A stretch of 11,839 nt of DNA, from the NCBI GenBank assembly GCA_003640385.1, contig RCAB01000940.1, positions 1 to 11,839 on the forward strand, given 5' to 3'. Shown here piece after piece: positions 1 through 8,398 of the stretch (position 1 is the stretch's first letter; each line of letters begins with the position of its first letter). Source of the DNA: Setaria digitata. Its lineage: Eukaryota > Nematoda > Chromadorea > Rhabditida > Setariidae. The notes beneath the pieces are model-generated. The model did no database searches. It was not told where the DNA came from and saw only the letters and a list, made by a program, of their open reading frames with translations. The position numbers were made by a program, and so were the translations under genes.

Positions 1-82
1 AACTCAGTTTGATTAACTAGCCTCAAGGTAAAACCTGGTTGCAAGCTAAACTTGTGAGGGGCTTGAACTGGATGATTTACAG

Positions 83-229
83 GTGAAAAGTGTTGCGGTA
101 CGTCAACTAGTAGACGAAGCCCGTGAGCGCCGCGAAGTCCGTGCTCGTAAAGCTCAACTATATCGCGAATTAGCCGAGTTGCGACGTATGAAATGGGTAC
201 TGCATAATCACTTCGAGTTAGTGCTCTAG
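83..229 (+). CDS. Terminal coding exon of a + strand gene, basic coiled-coil/leucine-zipper-like C-terminus (5' partial)
   Basis: The frame from 83 to the TAG at 227-229 encodes 48 residues, running from VKSVAVRQLVDEARERR to the end HNHFELVL. It follows a strong acceptor (gatttacag, 74-82). The frame stays open upstream to about 50, so a slightly earlier acceptor is possible, but a TAA at 47-49 blocks further extension. The segment is very Arg/Glu/Lys-rich, and Val19, Leu26, Leu33 and Leu40 fall seven residues apart, with Leu30 in a position. This gives an amphipathic helix of the kind seen in the zipper of bZIP factors, and the short tail after the last Leu, with His residues, also resembles Fos/ATF3-type ends. 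No basic DNA-binding motif is visible, because it would lie in upstream exons. CGT/CGC arginine codons and balanced GC contrast sharply with the following UTR. A generic coiled coil is equally possible. The family is not recognised. Confidence 0.6.
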   Translation: MKSVAVRQLVDEARERREVRARKAQLYRELAELRRMKWVLHNHFELVL

Positions 230-1440
230 TTAGATCCTGTCAGTAGCAGCACAGCTCAAATTCCACCTTGTTCCTATTTTCATCGTGATTTGGCAGTGAT
301 TTTTCTTTAAAATGTATTTATGGTTTGAGATGATTGATCTGAGTGTTATCGATAGCTTGTGAGATGAGTGCTTCTTGAAATGGTAGTCTTGTCAGACAAA
401 CTTTTGGAACTTAAATATAGGATATTCTCTATCTTTCTTATGGCATAATAATCATTCAATAATCTTCAGCATCCTTGCTATTTTGGGATGTTTTTTTGAA
501 TGTTTTTGGAATAAATTTTTGATTTATTTCTTAGATATGTCGTATGAAAGTTCTTACCCTGAAGCTTCAAATACTCTCGTTCCTATAAAAAATTCCTCTA
601 TTTGTTTTACCATTTGAACTTCATGGTTACTTTAATGAAAAGAACAAAGACAATTACTGAATCATAATATATCACAGCACAGTAACAAGTGCACTCTCTC
701 TGTTTGAATTTTATCCTTATTGTTGCAGTTGCTGTTAAGAGCTTATTTATAATCAGTCTTCAAGCTTCCCGGGAAATTGTTCATTTACCCTTTCGTAATT
801 AAGCTTTTCTTCGGTGTATGGTTTTGTTCAGTCAGCTAACTTTTTGTTTACAGTTTTCTAAAATTCATGACAAATTATTTGGATTCAGCAAAGATTAATT
901 AATGAGTAGGTTTCTTGACAAACAAACTTGAAAGGATTAGCTGGATAGTTTTGATCATCCCAAGGTTAAATCATTTTTTGTGTTTGCTAAAAAAAAACCA
1001 GCGATTTATTTTTTGAGAGTAATTGTTAAAATGGTATTAATATTCGAACTTAATTTTCTGCAAAATTTCGTTTCCCGGACTTTTGAAATTTTCGAGATTA
1101 AATTGTTGAACAATAATAATACAATACAATATGAAGGAAATAATAATGCAAGGCAAGGTGAGATTAGTAGAGCAAGAAGGTGATGTAAATATTAAAGTAA
1201 ACTTTGTAATTGCCTGTAAAAATGCGTTCCATCCTGCGCTATAATTAATGCTGCCTTAAAGCATGCTAACACCTGTCATACATCTACTACTCTTTTGCTT
1301 AAGTATTTTTGTCAATTAAATATTTTATCCATTCGCTACTACAAATTCATTGATTGCCCTTCGCTACTTCCCATGTTTGTACATAAAATTGAGTTTCATT
1401 CGCTCTTCGCAAATTCAATTTGTGTTCTAGAACAAGAAGA
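230..1440. other. AT-rich non-coding stretch (3' UTR, then intergenic or intronic)
   Basis: No supportable gene was found. The open frames here are short and lack paired splice sites. The only stretch with a coding look is a 32-codon ATG frame at 1146-1244 (begins MQGKVRLVEQEGDV, ends in TAA). It has no recognisable similarity and no convincing neighbouring exon. Confidence 0.5.
510..515 (+). promoter_or_regulatory. Candidate poly(A) signal AATAAA for the left-end gene
   Basis: This is the first exact AATAAA downstream of the stop at 227-229 and would give a 3' UTR of roughly 300 nt. A weaker variant, AATATA, lies at 414-419. AATAAA is frequent by chance in DNA this AT-rich, so the assignment is tentative. 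Confidence 0.3.
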
Positions 1441-1720
1441 AAATGTATAAATGTAGTGTTGGCGTGAGCGCATGTTGTCTTCGCTTTTGTCGAGAGGAAA
1501 ATCAAATTTAAGGCTGAAGTGAAAGAAGCTACTGCAAACGAATGCAGAAAATGATTATGAAGAGTTCCTTAGCTACAAAGGTTGTTTTGCATTTTAAATA
1601 GTATAAACTCGCAAAGAACAGTCGAGAAGTTCAGGAACTTGCTGCAGTCTTGGTGATTCAAAATTCGAACCTTCACTAAAGTGTTCTCTCGGAAGGAAAA
1701 AAGCCCGTTAGTGTTGAAAA
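1440..1720 (+). other. GC-richer island with several short open frames, possible relic exon
   Basis: Base composition rises here compared with both flanks. The frame beginning at the ATG in cgcatgttg (near 1471) reads about 16 codons, one TGA, then a further 24 codons including LLQTNAENDYEEFLSYKG before a TAA. A second frame, about 1610-1725, is open for roughly 36 codons and ends GRKKAR. Neither has a good donor/acceptor pair and neither is recognised. They could be remnants of a degraded gene or simply chance in a less AT-rich patch. Confidence 0.2.
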
Positions 1721-1739
1721 ATCTGGTCATAGTTAAATA

Positions 1740-2560
1740 TTTTGTGTCATGAAATCTACAAAACTTTTTTTTCTAATTAAGACAATAAGCAGATGATATT
1801 ACCTAATATGATGAAGAAAAAAATTGTTTTATATGTCTTTGTTTTTCGTTTTTTGGTGGGTAAACAATTTAGCTGTCTTTTTGCTCTCCATTCATTTTAA
1901 TGATCCAGTTCGCTCATGTGGTCACTTACCTAATTACTCCAAATATGGCACTTTGAAGTTAAAAAAATTTTATATGGATTATGAACCAGCAAACTCCTAT
2001 TTTATTCATCCAGATAATTTTAACAGTTCTACTAAACTTTTTTACAACATGGACTGTTTTTGATGTCTTGTTTTCCTTCGCTGATGTTACTTTCCTTATT
2101 TTAACAACAGTACAGTAAAGTTATGGATGTTTTTAGTATTTAATTAAAAGACTTGCTGTAATGGATACCAATTTTATGTATTTTTTTTTCCCATTATTTT
2201 GCTACTCTATTTTCTACACATATTCTTCAGCTCGTCATATTAGAATTGAGAAAAATCACTTTTATCACTTAATGTATTCTTCCTGGATCGTTTTGTTATT
2301 ATCAATCATTTTACGCTTCTTATGTTACTCAACATACCGTTCTGTAAATTTGATGTTTTCCTTTTTTTTCAAAATTAATCTTATTAATTTTTTTCATCAG
2401 TAGCTTTACTATTTGCATAATTTATTATTAGATATTTTAAACCTTCCTTATGTATGCTTTTCTGTTAAGTTTACGTTTTCCATTGGCTGTGAATTTTGTG
2501 ATTGAATTAATTTTGAATTTGATTTCTTTTGTCTTTTACAAGATTGTATTACAGAAGCGA
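1740..2560. other. T-rich tract with hydrophobic open frames, probably non-coding
   Basis: The + strand is dominated by TTT, so any open frame reads as Phe/Leu/Ile-rich and looks like membrane segments. Two frames stand out. The first, from the ATG at 1833 to the TGA at 2061-2063, starts with a signal-peptide-like stretch and continues with a more polar part (DPVRSCGHLPNYSKYG). The second, 2161-2403, has two hydrophobic stretches separated by a charged loop. Neither has a supported splice partner or a recognisable family. A small secreted or serpentine-receptor-like relic cannot be excluded, but composition alone explains the pattern. Confidence 0.3.
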
Positions 2561-3460
2561 ATATGCTCAGTTATAAGAGGTAACCCGAGATCCATGTAGC
2601 CGCAAGTTTCTCTCTAGCAAAAAAATTAAGCTGGCCAAAAATGAAGCAAATTAATTTTCTCTTTCCGAATATTTTAATTTCTTTAAAGTAAATATTCACT
2701 TCCCAAAATTGAAATAAATTTTAAGCTTCATTAAAAAGTAAAAGAACAAAAGGACTATATGCATGGGTAAGCTTCACCTCCAGTGGCATAGTAATTTTTA
2801 CCCATTTCTATCAATTTTGTTGCATGAATCGACAAATGACTGAAAACCAGTAGAAGCATATCCGATTTTCAATTTTCAAGAAGATGATGCCTTGTTTCGG
2901 CTCTGTGCTAGCTTAATTTTAGAGTGAGAAGCCAGCAAGCTGAAAAGATAATCGCAATCATTATCCAATTCCAGTGAAAAAAGTTACTACATATATAATT
3001 AATTCTAAACACATTTCGAAAAAGCAAATTAAAGGTGCGGAATCAAATAATGGTGTAGTTCAATGCACATAGAGATTTCGGCTTTCCAACTCATAAAGTG
3101 AAACCAACATTGACCTCACTCACAGGAACTGATAAGCAAACTTCTGATTTTCGTTAAGGATCCGCCGCAGGTAACACGATGATAAGATATGACCTGTGAC
3201 GTTAATGATACATAGATTTGGAACATACCACATCACACAGCTCAATTCATTCTCCTTAGTTACATTCGCGTCAGAATACTTCTAAATAGAAACGATATTA
3301 TTAATTGCACAGCAATTTCAAACCACACTCATGTACATTCATGCAATGGTTAAAGATATGTCTGTATTATCAGTGCCTCGGTAGTTACCTAGGCAATCTG
3401 CTGTCTAAAATCATTTTTAAAGGTCAACGTGGAGCGATCGGAATCCTTCATGGCCTTCTC
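2561..3460. other. AT-rich stretch without a supportable gene
   Basis: Nothing firm was found. A 45-nt segment at 3126-3170 is bounded by cactcacag and gtaacac and reads open, but it stands alone. Frames in 3305-3460 are short and run into the repeat array. Confidence 0.5.
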
Positions 3461-4556
3461 TGCCTTATCAACAATTTGAGATCCAATTCGAGACCAGGTA
3501 TTAAGAAAGAAAATCTTGATCAGCAATTTTGTGCCAAATTGAAGATCGTTTTCGTGTTTTAAAACTTTTATTAACAATTAGGTGATTAAATCGCAATCAT
3601 GTATAAAATTGAAGTTTTTATACACCGTTTAATATCCCACTTGTGATCAAGAACTCTATATTATATAATTAATTAACAATTTCAGGTCTACTTCGAGAGT
3701 TTCGAGATCAGTTACTAAGAAAAAAATTTTTGATCAGCAATTCAGCACTTTTAATAACAGTAAGTTTTAATCGATGAGAATGATCTTAAATTAGGCACAA
3801 GATCAAAAATTGTTGATTAGCCATCCAAATGATCTCTCATGAGATATTTAACGGTTTATACAGATATCCACCTCATGCACTTGATCTCGAACTTATCACC
3901 TAACTGTTAATAAAAATTTTAATTTACGAAAACGATCCTGAATTTGGCACAACATTGCTGATCAAAAATTTTTTTCTTAATAACCGGTCTCGAATTGGAT
4001 CTCAAATTTTTGATAAGGCATCCAAATGATCTCTCATAAGATACTAAACGGCGTACAGATATCAATTTCATGTACTTGACCTCCAATTTAACACCTGCTT
4101 GTTAATAAATGTTTTAAAATACGAAAACGATCTTCAATTTAGCACAAAATAGCTGATCAAAATGTTTTTTCTTAATAACTGGTATTGAATTGGATCTCAA
4201 ATTCTTGATAAGGCATCTGAACGATACACCGTTTAATATCGTATGAAAATGATCTTGAATTTGGCACAAATTTTATCAAAAATTTTTTTCTTATTTATCA
4301 TACGATATTAAACGGTGTATAAAGATTTCAATTTCATGTACTTGACATCGAATTTATCACCTAGTTGTTAATAAAAGTTTTTATATAAGAAAATGATCTT
4401 GAATTTGGCACAAAACTGATCAAAAATCTTTTTCTTATTAACTGGTCTTGATGTGGATCTGAAATTGCTGATTAAGCATTTAATTAAGAATTCTTGATCT
4501 CAAACGGGATATTAAACGGTGTATAAAGATATCGATTTCATGTACTTGATCTCGAG
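3461..4556. repeat. Head-to-head array of a ~200-bp AT-rich tandem repeat
   Basis: Units share recognisable blocks: a GATCTTGAATTTGGCACAAA block, a CTGATCAAAAATTTTTTTCT block, a GGTCTCGAATTGGATCTCAA block, an ATTAAACGGTGTATA block and a TTCATGTACTTGATCTCGA block. About four copies run in + orientation from roughly 3770 to 4556. The ATTAAACGG block recurs at about 3841, 4038, 4303 and 4506, a period near 200 with one step longer by about 60 bp. To their left, about 3461-3760, at least one full copy and one partial copy run in the opposite orientation, for example the reversed block at 3619-3638. The array is therefore inverted around roughly 3765. Copies are diverged by point changes and small indels. 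No ORF follows the units. This is a satellite-like or dispersed repeat whose mobilising element, if any, is not visible. Confidence 0.85.
4224..4320. repeat. Perfect 23-bp inverted repeat with 51-nt loop inside the array
   Basis: The 23 bases at 4224-4246 are the exact reverse complement of 4298-4320. Both arms are copies of the conserved ATTAAACGGTGTAT block, so a short inverted piece of a repeat unit has been inserted beside a direct one. This explains the unit about 60 bp longer than the others. A transcript of either strand could fold into a 23-bp stem. Confidence 0.85.
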
Positions 4557-4569
4557 ATGAGCACTTTTT

Positions 4570-4760
4570 CATAACCTTTTTTGTTTTTTTTTAATATTTC
4601 TTCATTTTTTTACACTTTTTTTTTTGCTTTTCTTCATTTTTACTTTTTATTTCGAGCATTTCTTTCCTTTTATTTTTTATTGTTCTTTCCTCTTCCTCCA
4701 TTTTTTTAAATCTCATTCATTTTCCTCCTGTTTTTTTTTTTGATCATTTTTCCAGCCTTC
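4570..4760 (+). repeat. T-rich/CT-rich low-complexity tract
   Basis: This is almost uninterrupted pyrimidine on the + strand, with T-runs up to about 12 and scattered TTC and CCTC. It begins directly at the right edge of the tandem array and opens a pyrimidine-biased region that continues, with breaks, to about 6590. Confidence 0.8.
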
Positions 4761-4764
4761 TTCG

Positions 4765-5450
4765 ATTGTCTCATTACATTAAAACAATATTTCCATTACC
4801 AATAAAAAAAATACAGTCAACAGGAGAAAGAAGGTTGGATAAATCAAATTATGAAAAAGAAAACAGCTGCTATAAATTTTATTCATTTCTAACTTCTCTC
4901 CTTGAATTTTTCTTACGTATCTTCAATTTCCTTTTGCAATAAAATAATTACTATGCATCTACTTCATTCCCAAAAAAAAAAAGAAAAATCTTTTCCTCTT
5001 CTCCTTTTTTTCAACTTTCTTACTGATAGCATTCCATATCGAACTTTCCCATTACATCACTGCCAAAAATTCCATCAATCACAGAGTTGAAAGGGATAGA
5101 ACTTAAAAAACATGAGAGTTCAATGAAAGTTAAAAAAAATATTGCTTCCCATGATGTTTTTTTTTTTCTTTCTATTTCTAGACTTCTTTTTCTTTCATCT
5201 TCTTTTTTCTTTCGTTTTGCAATCTTTTTTGTTCGTCCATTACTTTCTACTTAAAAAGAAAAAGAAAGAAAAACCATTTCCTTTGTATTTCCTCCAGTTT
5301 TTCGCTCATAAAAACTTCCACTCAATTGCAAGTGCTCGACTTTCTTCTTGTTCAGGTCCATAACGCAGCATTTTACTCGAAATTTCTGCACTCGAACTCA
5401 TCGTACGACAGATTAAATTTCATCCTGAAATAGTTAATATGGAAAACACA
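4765..5450. repeat. Pyrimidine-biased low-complexity DNA with embedded purine runs
   Basis: CT-rich stretches (about 4985-5012, 5155-5240 and 5279-5350) are each preceded or interrupted by A/G runs, as at 4971-4986 and 5250-5275. The pattern of an A-rich run followed by TCTT or TTCC recurs near 5728-5755. The ORFs in this interval are poly-Phe/Leu/Ser translations of the tract, and no gene is supported. Confidence 0.6.
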
Positions 5451-5451
5451 A

Positions 5452-6723
5452 ATGCGATATTTTAAAGTTGGTACTAAATGCAACAGTACTTATAGTATAC
5501 CTGCAATGAGGCGTCCCTCTTGCATTTGTTTCAACAATCGAACGATTCCTTTTCATTCCTTTATGGTATTTTCCCAAAGGTGCAGATCACCACACTGCAA
5601 CTAGTTCAATCCAACTATCTAACAAAAACATCGTTATGTTCCCTCATTTCTTTCCCTTTTTCACTTAAAATATTTCTAAATCCATTTAAACGCTTTCAAT
5701 TTTTTTTTGTCCTAAATTTTTAACACTTCAAAAAGAAAAGAAAAAATCTTCTTCATTGAAAGAACGATCAAAAACGGTCTAATTTAGTCCTAATGCCTTT
5801 AATGAACATTCAAAGAAATCTCTCATCTCAATTAATTGTACGTTTAAAGAAATAAGTACATAAGTTCATATAAATTATAAGATTTTCAGATATGGCAAAC
5901 ACAACCACAGAAGACAGGAGTTAGAAGTCAAGCAACACTACAACAGTTCTGTAGCAGTAAGAAAACTGATGTCTCTGGAAAACAATCACTGCTGAGATCA
6001 AACAAACTTCATGAGCATATTTAAATCAGCTGAATCATTAAGCTTAACAGTTGTTTATCTGTTTCTAATATTGACAGTGAGTTTTAATCCAATTCTAATT
6101 TTCATGAAACCTATGAACTATTGCTTCTATGTGAAAGTGAATGTTTGTTCCAGACGAATCACCACTGAAACAACAGAAAGTCAATTTGACGTTGACATCT
6201 ACGATTAGTTGGCAGTTAACAGACAATATTTCCAGCGACCTTTTCTCAATGGTACGTTTTCGGTGACACTATCATTTCTTCTTGATCAGTTAAACATTGT
6301 TTCAACTAATATGAGAAGAGCTAAGACAAATATTAGCACCGATCTTTGTCACCAAACAGGAGCGGAAGAATAATGTCACTTAAGCTGAGTCTCTTTTTCT
6401 TTTTCTCTATCACTTTCTTCCTTCACTTCTGCTTTCGCTTTCTTTCTCTTTATATTATTATCCCTCTTTCCATTCTTACTCTTTTCTTTTTATCTTTTTC
6501 TTCATTCTTCTTTATTTAATTTTCATTTTCTTTTCCCAATGCATTTCTTATTTTCTTCATTTTCATTTTTTCCTTCATTTTCTCATCACAGTAACGTCGG
6601 AAAGAAACAAAAAAGTCATTCTGTTGACAGAACGGACGAAATACACGCAAGCAGAAGGCAAAGAAATGTGCAGGAAAAATATCGGAAGTCGGTAAACAAA
6701 AGAAAAGAGACTGCAATAATTAG
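5452..6723 (+). CDS. Tentative four-exon gene, 123 residues, PCNA-box-like motif (hypothetical)
   Basis: This is a gene model assembled by eye. Exons are 5452-5565 (ATG start, donor gtattt), 5890-5956 (acceptor gattttcag, donor gtaaga), 6154-6251 (acceptor tgttccag, donor gtacgt) and 6631-6723 (acceptor gttgacag, stop TAG). All four join in phase (0, 1, 0) to 123 residues, and an AATAAA follows at 6741-6746. The exons are islands of ordinary composition inside CT-rich DNA. Exon 1 is Cys/Phe-rich. Exon 2 carries QATLQQFC, which resembles the QxxLxxFF PCNA-interaction box but lacks the second aromatic residue. Exon 4 is strongly basic (NTRKQKAKKCAGK), like a nuclear localisation signal. If exon 2 is not spliced at 5957, its frame instead ends at the TAA at 6022-6024. 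An alternative acceptor at 6590-6591 would put a stop at once. The protein is not recognised. A nuclear role is inference only, and chance assembly remains a real possibility. Confidence 0.25.
6385..6590 (+). repeat. CT-rich low-complexity tract
   Basis: This is dense TTTC/TTCC/CTTT repeats on the + strand, ending at the acceptor-like tctcatcacag (6581-6591). Immediately after it the + strand becomes purine-rich (about 6595-6900), a sharp reversal of strand bias. In the tentative gene above, the tract lies within the third intron. Confidence 0.8.
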
Positions 6724-6740
6724 AAGAAAGGATATGAAGG

Positions 6741-6746
6741 AATAAA
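6741..6746 (+). promoter_or_regulatory. Candidate poly(A) signal AATAAA
   Basis: It lies 18 nt after the TAG that ends the tentative four-exon gene, so the 3' UTR would be very short. This is weak support, because the hexamer is common in this composition. Confidence 0.25.
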
Positions 6747-6749
6747 TTA

Positions 6750-7400
6750 AGAAAAAATCATACGGACATACTAAACTAAATGAAAGATTTGAGTGAGCGG
6801 TAAGCTAGGAGAAACAGGAAAAGTAAAAAGTGCATGTGGGACAGAAGTAAATAAGGAGGGAAGAGATGAAAAGAAGTGAGGAGAATGAATGCACATAAAT
6901 AGACATTTCAAAGGTGTGAAGATTAGGACTAGGAAGGATGCATTAATTAGATTTAAATTAATTAAAAAGTCGCGAAGGAGTATTTTACAGTAGGAATTTA
7001 ATCCAGAGAAGTTTTGCAAAATATTTCTGGTGAACTCAGCATTCAGCATCCTTTGTTTATTAGAAAAAGTTAGTATTTTGATCTTCCCTCTGAACTGTAT
7101 TGCTTAGAATTCGCAGTGCTTCTCTTCTGCACTCTTGAAGCAGTTTTATGGGAAAACTCTCCTTAAGTAAAAAATGTATTGAATTTAAAGTCGCTTATTT
7201 GAAATCAAGAATTACCTCCACGAACTTAATGTGACATTTGTTTACGGAACATGCCTTTCTTACAGAGGATGAATGAATACCGTGTTTGCTTTTTTCTCGT
7301 AATTAATAATATCAATGTTGATAGGTCTGAGACTGAGATCTTTGTTGGATATATTTCTTTGCCTGATAGAATGCATAGAAAGGAAACGAACAGCTGTAAC
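6750..7400. other. Purine-rich, then ordinary AT-rich DNA without a supportable gene
   Basis: From about 6595 to 6900 the + strand is rich in GAA, AAG and GGA, and the complementary strand reads as a long Phe/Leu/Ser/Pro frame (7049 down to 6771) explained by that bias. From 6900 to 7400 nothing firm was found. On the minus strand there is an open stretch of about 35 codons around 7300-7200 with a donor-like gaggtaatt, but it has no matching acceptor or known similarity. Confidence 0.4.
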
Positions 7401-7405
7401 TCAAG

Positions 7406-7868
7406 ATGTATTTTTCCTGTCTGAATGGAACTACCCTTAGCACGAACTCATTTCCACGCCCGTCAAAATTTCCTCTCAGAACTGTACGTAATTAAGCGTC
7501 GTGTTAATCAAATCTATCATATTTCATCACAACGATTAATAAGAAATTTATATGCATTGCTTCATTTTTTCTTGGCTTTTTATGCATCATTTACCTAATT
7601 TTCTTAGTGCATAATTTACTTTTTAGTTTTGCATTTTTATACATTCATTCAATTTTTGCAAATTAATGGCCATTACTTCTCATTTCATTCTATTCACGAG
7701 TTCGAACTGAGACAAGAATACACTTGTGGTTTCGGGCCTGCTGGTATTTTGGCACGTTTTGAGGATTTGATGTGCTCATACACATTTCTAAAGTTTTCAT
7801 TGTTTATTAATCCCTACAAAAATGGTTTACTTAGGTGCTTTACAAAACTTTTTGGATTTTCTCTGTAA
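7406..7868 (+). CDS. Tentative two-exon small gene, 112 residues, one hydrophobic segment (hypothetical)
   Basis: Exon 1 is 7406-7483 (ATG, 26 codons, donor gtacgt) and exon 2 is 7608-7868 (acceptor taattttcttag, stop TAA). Both are phase 0, and the 124-nt intron is a plausible size. An AATAAA follows the stop at 7960-7965. Exon 2 begins with about 18 mostly hydrophobic residues (CIIYFLVLHFYTFIQFLQ), which could be a membrane segment. A polar part with normal codon use follows, including FELRQEYTCGFGPAGILARF, and then a second mildly hydrophobic end. The middle of exon 2 (about 7700-7780) is clearly more GC-rich than its surroundings, which is the best argument for coding. No family is recognised. 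Exon 1 is weak, and exon 2 may be an isolated relic. Confidence 0.2.
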
Positions 7869-8105
7869 AACAGGTTTAATGGTCAATTGCATGAATTAGA
7901 TGACGCCTGCAAAGAAATAAGCTAGAAGATGTTGAATTTGGAATAGTTTAGGGCCAAATAATAAATGTATGCTCATTTAAGGTTATTTTCCTGTGATCAC
8001 CTAGTAAGTGCCTAGTAAGTAAGTATAGTGCAAGCTTATTTATAACAAAAATTTTCCATTTACCATTCGTGAAATAAAAACAGCTTTCGAGCAATTTGAT
8101 AGTGA

Positions 8106-8252
8106 CATGTTGTCGAAATGGCATACAATTCTGATCACCAAACCATGAGCTTCTCGGATGACAGCGATTTTGGGAAAACTGTTTACCGCATTGAGAAGCT
8201 ACCTTTCGGCTTAAGTAAGGCAAAGAGATTTGGTACTCATTGTGAATGGTAA
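8106..8252 (+). pseudogene. Fragment resembling Ty3/gypsy-type reverse transcriptase (relic)
   Basis: The frame open from 8106 (ATG at 8118) to the TAA at 8250-8252 contains KTVYRIEKLPFGLSKAKRF. In Ty3/gypsy LTR retrotransposons the reverse transcriptase has a conserved stretch with a Phe-Gly turn, an aromatic residue, then LPFGLxxA and a Phe a few residues on, just before the catalytic YxDD region. Here DFG (8172-8180), Tyr, LPFGL, Ala and Phe appear in that order, with small length differences. The usual Pro after the Ala is missing, and the next residues run into a stop. No YxDD, integrase, protease, gag or LTRs are present. The piece is about 48 residues, so it is at most a short decayed remnant. 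Similarity was judged by motif only, and chance cannot be excluded. Confidence 0.35.
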
Positions 8253-8398
8253 TTTTTTTTTAATATTTTCTATCCACTGACAGAGCTTTCCCACAACTGT
8301 TAAATAAATGATTCATTGATGTTTAGATCAGAGCAAAGTATACTTTTTTCACCTGTCAACAACCGAGTAGTCATATTATACTTATAGTGCTAGCCTTA

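Noticed and set aside
1664..1670. B-box-like ttcgaac, possible tRNA on the minus strand
   Set aside because: No A box, no acceptor-stem pairing and no anticodon arm at the right spacing; the last base of the box also does not fit.
1833..2063. 76-codon ATG frame with a signal-peptide-like start
   Set aside because: The hydrophobic start follows from T-richness, and there is no homology, splice partner or close poly(A) signal.
2161..2403. 80-codon frame with membrane-like segments
   Set aside because: It lies in a T-rich tract in which Phe/Leu/Ile runs arise from composition; no receptor motif is visible.
3126..3170. 45-nt open segment between cactcacag and gtaacac, looking like a micro-exon
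   Set aside because: No neighbouring exon in phase could be found, and a single pair of splice-like sites this close is expected by chance.
3305..3577. Overlapping open frames on both strands near the array's left edge
   Set aside because: They run into the ~200-bp repeat, whose other copies do not keep the frame.
6771..7049. 92-codon minus-strand frame
   Set aside because: It is the translation of the complement of a purine-rich tract (Phe/Leu/Ser/Pro bias) with no domain or signals.
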